Source: Platanthera guangdongensis (lineage: Eukaryota; Streptophyta; Magnoliopsida; Asparagales; Orchidaceae). From it: a stretch of 64,000 nucleotides of DNA. The stretch spans positions 62,850,822 through 62,914,821 of the forward strand of contig CM077162.1 of NCBI GenBank assembly GCA_039583875.1, written 5' to 3'. This document shows positions 21,410-33,804 of the stretch, piece by piece (positions within the stretch are counted from its first letter, which is position 1; every line of letters begins with the position of its first letter). A program made the position numbers and the translations under genes. The notes under the pieces were generated by a model. The model was given only the letters and a program-made list of their open reading frames with translations. It was not told the origin of the DNA and did not search any database.

Positions 21410-24400
21410 TTATTTTAAACTTCCTCCATCTAACATTCCTAACCGATTCAGGAAGAATGTATGTTTCTTTTAATCTAAGGGTTTGGTGAAAATATCTCCC
21501 CTTTGCAAATCAGTTGGGATATATTGAAGTTCAATTTTGTTTTTCTCAACATTATCCCTTAGAAAGTGATGTCTAATTTCTATGTGTTTTGTCCTAATAT
21601 GGAGGACTGGATTTTGTGCAATGGAAATAGCACTGATATTATCACAAAATATTTTAGACTTCTCTAAGTTATAGCCATAGTCTAGGAGTTGGTTTTGAAT
21701 CATAAGATTTGTGAACAACAACTACCTGTAGCCATATATTCAGCTTCAGCAGTTGAAGTTAACACAGATGTTTGTTTCTTGCAAAACCAGGAGACAAGTC
21801 TATCACCAAGAAACTGACAAGTTCCACTGGTGCTTTTCCTATCTATTCTGCATCCAGCATAATCAGCATCTGATAATCCAGTTAAGTCAAATGCTGAATC
21901 TTTTGGATACCAGAGACCTAGATTTGGACAATTTTTCACGTACCTAAGAATCCTTTTTACTAACGTTAAGTGTGACTCTCTAGGGCTCACTTGGAATCTA
22001 GCACATATACATGTAGGAAACATTATGTCAGGTCTACTAGCTGTAAGTTACAATAAAGAGCCAATCATTGCTCTATATGTTGTCTGATCAACAGATTTCC
22101 CATGTTCATCAGCATCTAATACAGCATTAGTAGGCATAGGTGTTTTCATACATGATGCTTCAGATATACCAAATTTCTTAACCAATTCTTTTGCATACTT
22201 GGTTTGAGAAATAAATATGCCTTTAGCATGTTGTTTGATTTGCAATCCTAGAAAGAAGGATAGCTCACACATTCTACTCATTTCAAATTTAGAATGCATT
22301 AGGTTGAAAAACCTTATGCACAAATTTGAATCAATAGAATCAAATATAATATCATCTACATAGATTTGTACTAGTAGGGTATGGACTTATGGGTTCTAAT
22401 AAAAAGGGTTTGGTCTACTCTACCCCTTATAAAATCATTTTTCAGAAGAAAGCATGCTAGGGTCTCATACCATGCTCTAGGAGCTTGCTTTAGACCATAT
22501 AATGCTTTATGCAATTTGAAAACATGATCAGGATGAGTTGAAGAGATAAAACCTGTGGGTTGTCTGATATAGACTTCTTCTTTGATATCTCCATTGAGAA
22601 AAGCACTCTTTATATCCATCTGGTATACTTTGAATCTTTTGTGTGCTGCATAGGATAAGAAGATTCTTATGGCCTCTAACCTTGCAACTGGTGCAAAGGT
22701 CTGGTCATAGTCTATCCCTTCTTCTTGAGAGTACCCTTGAGCAACTAGCCTTGCCTTGTTTCTTACAATGACTCCTTGATCATCCAATTTATTTTTGAAC
22801 ACCCATTTTGTTCCAACAATGGAGTGATCCTTTGACCTTGACACTAGTTCCCAAACTTTGTTCCTTTCAAATTGATGCAACTCCTCTTGCATTGCAATGA
22901 TCCAGCGTGGATCTTGCTCTGCATCTTGAATGGATTGAGGTTCAATTTGAGAAAGAAAGGAAGTGTGCATCAAGTTTTGGTTGACCTGATTTCTAGTTTG
23001 CACACCAGCTGAGATGTCTCCAATCACTTGGGAGATTGGATGGTCTCTTGATGTTACTAAATCAACAGGAGATGTTGATTATTCACCAACCTGTGTTGTT
23101 GTTTCCTCTTGTGGTACAACAACTGGCTCTTCAAGAAGATTCTCTTCAAGATGTTGAATGACTTCTTCATCTTCACTGCTTTCATCTTTTTGTATAATTT
23201 GTAACATGTCCAAGTCTTCAGCAAGAGAGTGCACCTGCAAATGTTCTATGGTAGAAGTATTCTTCTCCTTGAAAGACATGTTAGATTCATTAAAAGATAT
23301 ATGAACAGATTCTTCAATTTTGAGAGTAGATTTATTATATACCCTATAAGCTTTACTGATCATGGAGTATCCCAGAAACACTCCTTCATCAGCTTTAGCT
23401 TGAAATTTTACTAAGTATTTCTTATCATTATTATGAATGTAGCAAATACAACCAAAGATTTTGAAGTAATCTACTTTAGGTTTCTTCCCATTGAGTAATT
23501 CATAGGGAGTTTTTCCCTTCAGTTTATGTATTAAACTTCTATTCAACACATAGTTGGAGGTGTTCACTGCCTCTGCCCAAAAGGATAGAGGAAGGTGAGC
23601 AACTGACAACAATGTAGTAGCAGATTCAATAAGGGTTCTATTTTTCCTTTCAGCTACCCCATTTTGTTGAGGAGTTCTAGGAGCTGAGAAAGTGTGCCTG
23701 ATCCTTTCACTCTGACAGAACTCTTGCATAAGAAGAGAATCAAACTCTGTCCCATGATTACTTCTGATCAGGGCAATGTGAGTATTAAACTCAATCTGTA
23801 TGCATTTGAGAAACTCTATAAAACACTTAAAGTTATCAGACTTCTTCCTCAGAAAGAACACCCCTGTGAATCTAGAGAAGTCATCTACAACCACTAAAGT
23901 ATAGGATTTCCTTCCTAAGCTTGGTACTGTAATGGGTCCAAAAAGGTCCATGTGTAACAGATACAAAATCCTAGGTGAATCACTCTTATTAAGTGACTTG
24001 AAACTATTTTTGTTTTGCTTGCCTAATTGACAAGCCCTGCAAAGTCCTTCCTTCTTGTAGGGGCCAGAAGGTAGTCCTCTAACAAGTTTGTCCTTGGATA
24101 GCCTAGCACTGGTTCTAAGGTTTATATGTCCTAATCTTTTATGCCATAATTCATTAGGTCTACAAATGGAATTGAACAAGCATATATCTACCTTGGTTGA
24201 AAGGAAATCTACAAGATAAATATTACCTTTCCTTTTACCTGTCAACACAGTTGTGTTGTCCTCTGATTTGATTTTGCATGAGGATTTGTTGAAAGTCACT
24301 TGATAGCCTTCATCACACAGTTGACTGATACTGATTAAGTTGTGCTTCAGTACTTCCACATAGGCTACTTTCTTAAAAGTGACTGTGCCAATCTGGACTT

Positions 24401-24575
24401 CACCATATCCTTTTGTTAGTCCAAAGTTTGAATCACCAAATATTACTTTGGGTCCAAGCTTGGCTTTGAAGGATGTGAAATTGTCCTTGTTTCCTGTCAT
24501 GTGCTTTGAGCACCCACTGTCTAGATACCATTGCTGGTTTGATGTTAGATAGGTCTTCTCCTGCACATAAAGCAA
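21410..24575 (-). pseudogene. pol of element E (protease-integrase-RT-RNase H, inactivated)
   Basis: Co-linear with the intact H pol. The protease motif [10 protein letters not shown], the HHCC zinc finger and the integrase core are in 23079-24575, but the second catalytic Asp of integrase is Asn (IRSNHGTEF). A TAA replaces the Gln codon at ~23079. The RT part 22371-23027 is open, then a 1-nt loss shifts the frame just before YVDD. More stops lie near 22047 (Tyr to stop) and 21699 (Trp to stop). RNase H motifs remain ([30 protein letters not shown]). Confidence 0.92.
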
Positions 24576-24576
24576 T

Positions 24577-26592
24577 TTATTTGTTTTTGACGCAGTTTAC
24601 CTTGGGTCTAGGTTGATAACCTTTAAATTCTGAAATAAAAGACATCTCTGGTTGACTCTTATAGCCTTCAGGATGATATCTCCTAGGAGGTATTATCCAT
24701 TCAGTATAAGGGTTAAACCTTTGAGATGTAGGACCTCTAGGATTGAAGTTTGATTTACCTTTGAAGGATTTTTCAAAACTCTAAGCTCTGTTCGACGATC
24801 TTTGAGCTGAGTTCGACGATCTTGGGTCAGATCGTCGAGCTCCGTTCGAAGCTCGACTATGCCAGAGTTCAGGGTTCAGAAATCGTCGACCTGAGTTCGA
24901 CAATTCAGCCTGAGATCGTTGAGCTCCATTCGGCGATCGTCGAGCTCCGTTCGATGTTTTCTGTTGAACTTTTGTTTTCTTAGGTAAATCAAAATTCTTC
25001 CTAGCCACCTCTACAACTCCCTTACCGTTATCTGAGATAAACTTGATTGGGGTTGTTAATACTATGGGTTGGCTAGATGAGGCACCCAAGCCCAGTGTAC
25101 TATTGAATCTTGAGTTCACTATGCTTGTGATGTCCATTAGTTTGATACTTCTCCCATTAAGGGATTCCTCAAACTTTTTGGCCTTTGATAGCTCACTTTT
25201 CAGTGAAGCTATCTGCTCCCTATAGCATTCCAACTCCTCAGAGAGTTTGAGGTTTTCTGATTTTAAAGTGCTATGTTCAGATAGCTGATTTCTGAGAGAA
25301 ATGATTTACTTTTCAGATTTTAATAAATCTAAACACAGTGCTTAAAACTCACACTTGAAGTCCTCAGAATTAAAATCAAAAGAATTTATTACCTGGTCTT
25401 CTTCAGATTGAGTCTCTGATTCTGACTCTGACTCTTCTGCATCATAATTTTGTTGCGAGGCATTGATAGCCATCATGCAGAATTCTTTTTCATCAGCATC
25501 ATCTTTATCATCACTAGAGCTGGATGAAGCTTCAGATTCTTCTTCTGTCTCACTCCAAGTTTCAGCAACAAACCCCTTCCTTGTATTTTTGTTCTTGCTA
25601 GAGGAGGGTTTGTCATTGCTATTTCTCTTGAAGTCCTTTTATTTTCTCCTTTCTTTCATGTCCTTCTTGTCCTTGTTTTTATTTTCTGGACAGTCAAGCA
25701 CAATGTGGCCTGGTTTCCTGCATCCAAAACCAATAATCTCTTTGTTATTTGATTTGTCATACCTTGGCTTGTCATGCCCTCTGTATGATCTTTTCCTGAA
25801 ATCCTTCCTGGCCATTTTATAAAACCTTCTGGCCAGTAAGCTTAGCAGCTCTTCATTGCCTGTGACCTTGTCTTCAGGCTGATCTTCAATAGCTTTGAAT
25901 GCTATTGATTTCTCTTTTCTGACTGCTGGTGAAGCAGCCTTCTGCTCTTCTTCTCTATTCTTGATGAGCAGCTCATAAGACTTGAGCTTGCCCAAGAGAG
26001 CTTCAGTTGTGATCTCATTTAGGCTTCTGGCATCCTTGATTGGCCAGATCCTTGAGTCTCAAGAGCTTGGGAAGCACATTAGGATTTTATCATTGAGCTC
26101 AGTCAATGAGATCTCTTTGTCCAATATTTTTAGCTCATTGACTATGAGACTGAGTCTGTTATACATATCAGCAATTGACTCACTTTCTCCTTTCTCGAAG
26201 TTCTCATACTGAGTTATGAGATGGGATCTTCTATCGTTTCTCTCATCAGCAGATCCTGAGACTATCTCAGATAACTTGTCCCAGATGTCCTTTGCTGAGT
26301 TGCATTCAGCTACTTTTTGAAATATGTCATCAGACATGGTTTGTGCCAAAATGTTCATTGCTTTGGGATCTGCAACTTTCCATTTTTTTATTTCTGCATC
26401 TGTTCCTGAAGGAGGTGGAACAACACTTGTACTTGTATTTTCTGGGGGTCTTGGACACACTGTCAAAACAGAATTAAAAATATCTTCAACAATAGAATTC
26501 ATGTACAATCTTATCCTTGCCTTCCAAAGTGCAAACTTAGATAGATTGCACACTAGAGGTCTGGTGCTAGCATAATCTTTGCTCTGTGCCAT
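24577..26592 (-). pseudogene. gag of element E (inactivated)
   Basis: It starts at ATG 26592 ([20 protein letters not shown]). A Trp codon is TGA at ~26057, followed by further open pieces 25639-25995 and 24781-25233. The zinc knuckle reads [14 protein letters not shown], so its first Cys is lost. The 24785-24960 part is the in-frame GTCGA array (S-S-N-G-A-R-R-S type). It ends with KNK and TAA, and the pol frame begins 2 nt later in the +1 frame, as in H. Confidence 0.9.
24785..24960 (-). repeat. GTCGA array inside the E gag
   Basis: Five to seven units of the same TCGTCGA/TCGACGA type as in the LTR lie within the coding sequence. They are read in a frame giving Ser-Ser-Asn and Arg-Arg-Ser. 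Confidence 0.88.
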
Positions 26593-26752
26593 GGTTTTAC
26601 ATAAGGATAAATATAATATGAATAATGAAAAAAAAACCCTCTATGAAAGATTGATCTTATCAGAGATCTTTTGGTTCAGGTGTTAGCCTGTGCAACCACT
26701 CAGGTGTGGTATTTTAACTAACCTCTAGGGTCTGGTATTTTAACCAACCTCC

Positions 26753-26763
26753 CTCTGATACCA
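26753..26763 (-). promoter_or_regulatory. Primer binding site of E
   Basis: CTCTGATACCA on the plus strand, i.e. TGGTATCAGAG on the element strand, 2 nt from the 5' LTR. tRNA-Met type. Confidence 0.85.
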
Positions 26764-26765
26764 AT

Positions 26766-28243
26766 TGAAAGTGGAGCATAAGATCTATCTTAACTCTAGA
26801 GGTGGGGTGGGGGTGAATAGAGTATATTAAAATAATTTTCAAGATAAAAATTGTTTGCAGTGGAAGACTTAATTTAAATAATATGTGTATAGTGCTGCAG
26901 AAAATAAAAATATGAAAGCAAGAAATAAAACAACACAGCACATAACAAAACACAAAGAAGCAACTAGAGGACACAAGGAGCTATAGTGGTTCCCCAATCA
27001 ATCTGTGTACATCCACTCTTCTACCACCCTAGGTAGGAATCCACTGTAGGATGAGTTGATCAGGTGTCCTGGGCACCAATGAGCTTTTGATAAGGTGCTC
27101 AAAAACCAAACTAGATTTTTTGATCAGGTGTCTTACCACCACTGAGTTTTTACAAGGTCTCAGAAATCAACACAAACTTTTGAAGGGAGTTTAATAAACC
27201 CTTTATAGTAGAGAGAGAGAGAGAGAGGTGAGATGATCTTCTCTGTCAACAATCAGAGAGAAGATAGTGGATGTTGTCAAAGCTCCCCCTGAGATCTTGA
27301 GTTGTTCAGGAAGTGAAGCTTTGTAATAGCGTGATAGGCCTTCAGAAGATTAGATCTCCAGCAAAAGATGATTCCAGCAGCAGCTGAAATATGTGGTGTC
27401 TGGATTCTTGAATGATAAGGCCTTTGAACACTGGAATCAAAAGGGATCTAGAAATTTCAGTATATTGATCTTCCTCAATGATGTGTGTTCCTGTAAGAAT
27501 TCTATGACTATGAATATCTGCAACTTTTTCTCTTTCTTGTTGTTGTTGTTAACCAGCAGAATGAATAATCTTTTATTCCTTAGATCTAAATAGAATAATT
27601 CTCTGTCCAAGATAGCCGTTAGCCTATCATAAATGACTTCCTTAAATGCATTTTGTCTTCTAGAGGAAAGTCTAATAAAACATTTCTTTAAAATCTCCTT
27701 GAAACTTGCTCCAGATTAATTGAAACGGCTACAAGATTCTTGAAATAAATGCTGGGAACAAATAGAAGGGAATACCAAAAAAGACTGAATTTGAATCTTG
27801 AAAAACGTCGATCTCTCCAGAAAAATGTCGACCTGAGCTCAACTATCGTTGAACTGAGCTCAGCGACTGGACTTAGACTGAAGCAGAAATCGTCGATCTG
27901 AGCTCAACTATCGTCGAACTGAGCTCAGAGATAGGGAAACAAACTAGAGACAGGAACGTCGATCTGAGCTCGAAGATCGCCGAACGGAGTTTGACGACTC
28001 GTTGAAGTGAGCTCAGAGATCGTCGAATGGAGTTCGACCATTCGTCGACCTGAGCTCGACGAAATGACTTAGTCTCCTGAACTGAAATATATGGTCTTGA
28101 GGGTCTTGAGGGCAGCTTTCAAACCTAAATACTAACCCTTAGACTCAATCTAATTGACCTTTAGATCTATACAAGGATGTCAAAATAAATTTCGTAAAGG
28201 ACATAGTGATCCTTGCCCAAATCAGTAATAGGGTGTTCTAACA
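26766..28243 (-). repeat. 5' LTR of E (1478 bp)
   Basis: Ends are TGAAAGTGGAGC and GTGTTCTAACA. It is very like the 3' LTR but has a short G run, a longer GA run near 27215 and scattered substitutions. GTGCT follows. Confidence 0.92.
27800..28065 (-). repeat. GTCGA palindrome array in the E 5' LTR
   Basis: Same units and order as at 17455-17715. Confidence 0.88.
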
Positions 28244-28248
28244 GTGCT
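28244..28248. repeat. Right target-site duplication of E (GTGCT)
   Basis: Matches 16404-16408. Confidence 0.92.
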
Positions 28249-29119
28249 GAGAAGAATCATGAGGATTTTCAGGATGATCTTCATGAGGAGAAGCAAGATT
28301 GACTGCACGAGGGGATGTAGAAAGATCTGGAGGAGAAAATGCAGGATGATCTTCTGGAGTTGGGGAACTAACTCTGGTATCCTCAGAAGTCCTGGAGGTA
28401 TTGGGAGGCCTAGGAATGGCCCTCTCCCATTTTCCAAACACGGAGGAATCCAACCTCTTGCTGGCATTGATGAATTGGGTCTGGGAGACCATCAGTTCAG
28501 GGGCTTTTGCCTGGAGAAATATCCCCAATATTCTCCCAAAGCATACCTCTTTCTTAGAGCATTTCCTTTTAATCAATGAAAAGAACAAGTCAGCCCAGTT
28601 GACTGACGTTCCATTAACTAGAGCAGACATAATGGCAAACTGCTGCCTGTTAATATCATCATGGGCAGAGTGCTTTCCCAATAGCACTTTCCCGACAACA
28701 TCAGCCAAAAACTTAAATTGAGCAGATAAGTTCTTCTTAAGCAACATTGCTGGCACTCCATCAAGATGACCCATCCTTCCCAACATAGTTCTATATTCTG
28801 AACTGTCTTGTTCCAAACTATCATCTCCATTTACCAAGTCAAACATTTCAGAAAGAATGACTGGGGTTAGAATAACCTGGTTTCCCGCAATGGATCCAAT
28901 CATGGTTGATTCATCTGGACAGGTAGAAGAGTAAACCCATTATTTTGTCTCTGCAGTTGGTAACTTGATTATCTTTGTCATAAACGTCCTCAGACCTTGA
29001 TTTTCACAAAAATGCAGCATATCCATGAAGATCGGATCACAATGGCAGAACGAGTCGAAATCGATGTCAAACCCTGCATCAAATTTCATCGCAGATATGG
29101 TAGCCGCTGGAATCGCCAT
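28249..29119 (-). pseudogene. ORF2 of element D, N-terminal part
   Basis: The start is ATG 29119 (MAIPAATISAMKFDAGFDIDFD). A TAA stands where the relatives have GAA before WVY (about 28940), and the frame is then open from 28903 to the E insertion. The conserved N-terminal domain is clear: AQFKFLADVVGKVLLGKHSAHDD, NWADLFFSLIKRK and SSVFGKWERAIPRP. The protein continues at 16408 beyond E. Confidence 0.87.
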
Positions 29120-29126
29120 TAGAAAC

Positions 29127-29146
29127 CTGCAGGAGAGAACACGAGA
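29127..29146 (-). promoter_or_regulatory. 3' splice-site-like sequence before the ORF2 ATG of D
   Basis: On the minus strand CGTGTTCTCTCCTGCAG is followed by 7 nt and the ATG. Confidence 0.5.
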
Positions 29147-29234
29147 TCAAGTGCAGGAGGGGAAGTTGGAAAGCGCGGGATAGGGCGCGACGATAAACCC
29201 TTAAGTAGGTTTTTCAGAATGTGAAGAGTCGGGC

Positions 29235-29445
29235 TCTGTCCTACAATAATTCAATAAAAACTTCGATCTCAGATTTAAGAGGCTAAATAGATCGTCGATC
29301 TCCGTTCGACGATTTATCTTCTGAAGTATAGACGTCAATCACCGTTCGACGATATTTTCTTAACAGAGCTGTCGTCAATCGAAGGTCGACGATTTAGCTC
29401 AAGATTACTTCCGAGATCGTCAAACTATGTTCAACGATTTTGGAA
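29235..29445 (-). repeat. GTCGA array between pol and ORF2 of D
   Basis: About five decayed units. No clear TATA box is seen next to this copy. Confidence 0.75.
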
Positions 29446-29479
29446 CAGATCCAAAACCTAGGGCAGAAAAATAAATTAA

Positions 29480-30425
29480 TCTTTCCCATTGATCATTCCA
29501 AAGCTGATTCAGGAAGAATAGGTGCTTCTTTTCATCTAAGGGTTTGGTGAAATGTGTGCTCTTTGAAAATCAGTGCAGACAAAATCAAGATTTAATTTTT
29601 CTTTTGTCTAATGAAGTGATATCTTATTATTTTTTTATTTTTATTTATTTTATTTTTTTATTATTATTTTTGTATGTTTTGTTTTAAAATGATGCACTGG
29701 ATTATGTACTATAGATATAACACTTGTACTGTCACAGAGAATGGTGGAATTATTTAGGTTGAGACCAAAATCTAGGAGATAGTTTTGTATCCACTAGATC
29801 TATGAACAGCAAATGCCAATAGCCATATTTTCAAGGTAAAATACTTCAGGGTTCACCTGGAACCTAGCACAAAGGCATGTAGCAAACATGATATCTGGTC
29901 TGCTTGCTGTTAGATATAATGGGGATCCAACAATGGCCCTATAAAGGAAATATGATGGCTTACCTATGCTTCTCATCTCAAATTTGGAATGCATTGGATC
30001 AAAAAATTACTTGCATAATTTGAGATCAGTAGAACCAAATATATTTCATCATGATGCAATTTTGCAAAAAGAGTTCTATCTACCATGCAATTTGAGAACA
30101 AAAGGTGGATGAGTTGGAAGAACAGAACCTGGAGGTTGTTCAACATGAACCACTTCTTTAAGTACTTCATTCAAGAATGCACTCCTCACATCCATTTGGT
30201 AGACCTTGAACTTCTTTAATGCAGCATAGGCCAGCAAAATCCTTATAGCCTCTAGCCTAGCAATTTTCTTGAGAATCACTATTCCAATCTTGACTTTACC
30301 ATAACTTTTGGTCTAGCCACAGTTTGAATCCCCAAAGATAACCTTTGCTCCCAGCTTCGAGCACCCACTGTCCAGGTACCAATGTTGATTATATGCTGGA
30401 CAGTTCTTTTCCTGCAATAAAAATA
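29480..30425 (-). pseudogene. pol remnants of element D
   Basis: A mosaic of short pol pieces in the correct order with large internal deletions. It holds the RNase H end, a piece with [21 protein letters not shown] (29840-29940), the RT start ([22 protein letters not shown], then DVRSAFLN; 30110-30279), and a protease piece with [10 protein letters not shown] (~30355-30400). The YVDD motif, the integrase core and most of RNase H are missing. A T-rich run at 29622-29680 lies in it. Confidence 0.82.
29622..29680. repeat. AT-only low-complexity stretch
   Basis: Almost only T with single A, inside the decayed pol of D; probably slippage growth. Confidence 0.8.
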
Positions 30426-30436
30426 GCTAATTGTTT
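30412..30436 (-). promoter_or_regulatory. gag-pol junction of D with acceptor-like CAG
   Basis: After the gag stop TAG the sequence runs CTATTTTTATTGCAG, then pol. Gag and pol are in the same frame here, separated only by the TAG. Confidence 0.5.
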
Positions 30437-30599
30437 TTGACCCAGGTGACCTTGGGTCCTTGGTGATTTACATAACTGTAACTAGAAATGTAAGAACATT
30501 TCGGTTGATTCTTATAACCTTTAGGATGATATCTTCTTGTTGGTATTATCCATTGATTAAGGAGATTGAAGTTCCTGTTAGAATTTTGTTTTCTGCTAA

Positions 30600-31025
30600 T
30601 GGAATCTGGGATCGACGATTTCTGGTGGAATCGTCGAACTGAGCTCGACGATGTTGGATGTGATCTTCGATCTCTACTCGAAGAATGAAAATAATCATTC
30701 TCGGGGCACCACAATCGTCGATCTCTGTTCGACGAATCATACTGATATCGTCGATCATAGATCAAAGGATGATTACTACTAAAATTTGCGTTCAGAGATC
30801 GTCAACTTGCGTTCAACGACCAGTATTGATCTCATCGATCTCGGTTCACAGAGTAATAATGACTACTATCTGTGTTCCACGATCGTCGACCTCTGATCGA
30901 CGAAAAGTGATGATATCGTCCATCCCCTTTTGCTGAGTAGTTAAACCCAACCTCTCGGTTCAGAGATCGCCGATCGCCGTTCGACGAGTAATACTGAGAT
31001 CATCGACCTTGGTTCAACGACTTAT
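30600..31025 (-). repeat. GTCGA array inside the D gag
   Basis: About 13-15 units by eye, longer than the gag arrays of E and H. Some half-sites are decayed. Confidence 0.82.
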
Positions 31026-31706
31026 TTTGAACAAACAATTTTTGAATGTTTTTAGTTTGTTTTAGTAAAAACTCAGTTATTTTTTCCAAGTCTATTATCT
31101 TTTCTTTGCCTTTAACTGATTCTAATGAAGCTAATTTTTTTGAAGTAATTGTTAATTCTTCTTTGAGTTGAATGTTTTCAAAAGATAAATTAATTCTTTT
31201 TCTCTAATAAGTTCTATCTCCTCAGATAGAATCAAATCATTGCATAAAGTTTTAAAATCTTCTTTAAAATGTTCTGAAGAGAAATCAAGGGAGGAGATAA
31301 CCTGATCCTCTTCTGATTCTGTTATTAATACTTCATCATTTTCAGATTCTTCATTATAGCTACTAGAAGATGCATTGATTGCCATCAAGCAGACATCTCT
31401 TGCTCTTATTTCTTCTTCATCCTCAGTTGTACATGATGAAGCTTCAGAATCACACTAAGATTCTGCTTTAAATATTCTTTCTTTTGTTGATCCAGCAGCC
31501 ATTGCTGTGAGGGAGTCCCAGATTTCCTTTGCTGAAGTACATTCAGCCACTTCTTGAAAAATGTCATCAGACATTGATTGAGCAAGGATGTCCATTGCTC
31601 TTGCATCAGCAATTTTTGGGCTTCTGAGGCTATATATAGTGTAATAGGACCTGGCAAAATAGAGTTGTAAATGGCTTCATCAATAGAATTCATAAATAAT
31701 TTAATT

Positions 31707-31711
31707 CTTGC
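31707..31711. repeat. Left target-site duplication of G (CTTGC)
   Basis: Matches 56614-56618. Confidence 0.92.
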
Positions 31712-31856
31712 TGTTGGGTACATTGGTTTAAATGTACCTGATTTGAAGAAACCTCACCCAACTCAATGATATACATCAAAATGTATTTGATGTATTTTGA
31801 GTTACTTGTGCAGGTTAAGTATTTGCAGGACTGAATCAAAAAGTTTCTAAGTCCAT

Positions 31857-32745
31857 GTGTCGACACCCAGAGGGAAAGTGTCGACACTTAAGAAGACTTG
31901 TGTCGACAACCAGACAAGCAGTGTCGACACTTGGAGTCATTGTGTCGACACCAGGGATGCTGAGTCGACACCAGAGAGAAAGTGTCGACACAAGGAGCTG
32001 TGTCGACACTCAATGAAGAAAGTGCAGTGAAGTTGTGTCGACACTTAGCAGTTGTGTCGACACCCAGTGAAACTGTGTCTACATCAGAAAGTGTCGACAC
32101 TTGGAGGCTGTGTCGACACTCAACAAAAGCTAGCAGAGACTAAGTATAAGTGTCGACACCCAGAACAATGTGTCGACACACAGCAATAGAGTCAACACTT
32201 GAAGTAAGTGTCGACACCCAGAACAATGTGTCGACACTTAGCTGAAGACTCAACACTTGAAGAAAGTGTCGACACAAGGAGTTGTGTCGACACTTAGCAA
32301 AGATCAGCAAAGTTCAAGAATATTCTAAGTACAAGTATCGACACTAAGGAGATGTGTCGACACTCAACCAGAGTCTCAACACAAGGAAGAATGTGTCGAC
32401 ACAAGGAGATGTGTCGACACTCAACAAGTATCAACACTGAAGACATGTGTCGACATCAAGAAGCTGTGTCGACACTTAACAGATTCAACACATGAAGATG
32501 TGTCGACACAAAGGAGATGTGTCGACACTTAGAAGAATTCAGCAAAATACAGAAGTACAAGGACTTGTGTCGATACACATTATCAGTGTCGACACATGAA
32601 GAAGAAACGGTGTCGATATATAAAATCTACAATACAAGGAGTTGTGTCGACACCTTGTAGACTAGTGTCGACACGTAGACAACTTGTGTCGACACTTGGT
32701 CTATAAGTGTCGACACTTAAAGACATAAAGTCTCGACACTTACAG
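31857..32745 (+). repeat. GTGTCGACAC palindrome array in the G 5' LTR
   Basis: About 35 copies by eye, period about 20-22 bp in the regular parts. It resembles the A1 array almost unit for unit. Confidence 0.95.
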
Positions 32746-32873
32746 ACAGTTACAGTTATTTCAAGAACTGACTGGATGACTTGACAGCTGCCATTCCAGT
32801 CGGTCTACTGCACCTGTCAGAGTTGTCAGAATTCAGTTATGGACCGGACCAGCCGGTTACCATGAAGAAGGCC

Positions 32874-32883
32874 TATAAATAGG
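32874..32883 (+). promoter_or_regulatory. TATA box of the G 5' LTR
   Basis: TATAAATAGG, preceded by ACCGGACCAGCCGGT. The identical TATAAATAGG occurs upstream of ORF2 at 39181. Confidence 0.75.
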
Positions 32884-33702
32884 CTTGTGCTGTCTACAGA
32901 TAGAGGTTGTTCAGATCATTGATCAAGTGTTTAAACAAAGAAGATCGTGCTATCAAGTGCAGATCTAAGAAGTTGGAGAGAGGGAGCTCCATCCAAGAAA
33001 TCAGTTGTTGGAACCCAGCTGAGAAGAAGGTTTCTGATTGGTCTGAATCTTAAGAAGCAGAGATCAAGGATCAACTACAGAGGAATCAGTCTTATTGTGT
33101 TCTACTTTCAAGAAGCTTTGAAGAAAGCCAAGTCAGATTGATTTCAGCTGAGTTCTTCCAAGAACTCATCAAGAATCTCACAACTTATCTCTCTTTCATC
33201 AGAGTTGTTGAGTTTATACTTTTTGTATTCATTATAACTTGTAGGATCCTTAGGGATCTGAGATTGTAAGCCTGCAATTATAAAGGTTGAGGGTAGGAGA
33301 GTTAAATCTCTGAGTGTAGGCCTTGGTGGCTGAGTGTATGCCTTGGTGGCTGAGTATTGGCCTTTGTGGCTGAGTGTAGGCTTTGTGGAAAAGCTGAGTT
33401 GTAGGGCCTTGGGCCTGAGGTGTAGGAGCCTGTTTTGGGTTCTGAGATAGTGGAGGAGTTTGGCCGAATCTAGTACACTGTTAGATAGGCGAAGGGGGAA
33501 AGTGGATGTACCCAAAGCTTGGGGAACCACTATAAAACTCTGTGTCTACTGTGTGATTGTGTTTTGCTGTGATTGCTGAATGTGTGCTGTGATAAAATAG
33601 ATAGAATTCTGTGATATTATCTGATTGCTGCCCAAAAAGTCAAAAAGAATCAAGTCACCTATTCACCCCCCCTCTAGGTGATTAGGTACAATATCTTTCA
33701 AG

Positions 33703-33713
33703 TGGTATCAGAG
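33703..33713 (+). promoter_or_regulatory. Primer binding site of G
   Basis: TGGTATCAGAG, 2 nt after the LTR; tRNA-Met type. Confidence 0.88.
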
Positions 33714-33804
33714 GGAGGTTCCTCAAAAAGGACTAACAGTCTGAGGAGATCCTGTTGGCAGATTCAGTCTAAGTCAAATTACAGATTCAAGAAAATCAAG
33801 AATC

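Larger units (their letters stand above)
16409..28243 (-). mobile_element. Element E: full-length but inactive family-2 element (11.8 kb)
   Basis: Complete structure: 3' LTR 16409-17894, ORF2, pre-ORF2 array, pol, gag, primer site and 5' LTR 26766-28243, inside a perfect GTGCT duplication in ORF2 of D. All three genes have a few stops or frameshifts. It is closely related to H. Confidence 0.95.
30427..31711 (-). pseudogene. gag of element D, main part
   Basis: Decayed family-2 gag with recognisable N-terminal pieces (RIKLFMNSIDEAIYNSILPG at ~31660-31710), the acidic/coiled-coil region (31152-31388) and the translated GTCGA array (30600-31025). I do not see the zinc knuckle; that part is deleted. 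The first ~21 codons are on the far side of G at 56614-56678. Confidence 0.82.
31712..33700 (+). repeat. 5' LTR of G (1989 bp)
   Basis: Starts TGTTGGGTAC and ends TATCTTTCA. Same order as A1: palindrome array, CCGG palindrome, TATA at 32874, CTGAGTGTAGG minisatellite at 33290-33390, GTGGATGTACCCAA block and CTATTCACCCCCC block. Confidence 0.95.

Noticed and set aside
24781..25233. Independent 150-residue RS-rich protein
   Set aside because: It is the C-terminal part of the E gag after internal stops.
29622..29680. Possible MITE or tail of a non-LTR element in the pol of D
   Set aside because: Only T-rich low complexity; no terminal repeats or target duplication seen.
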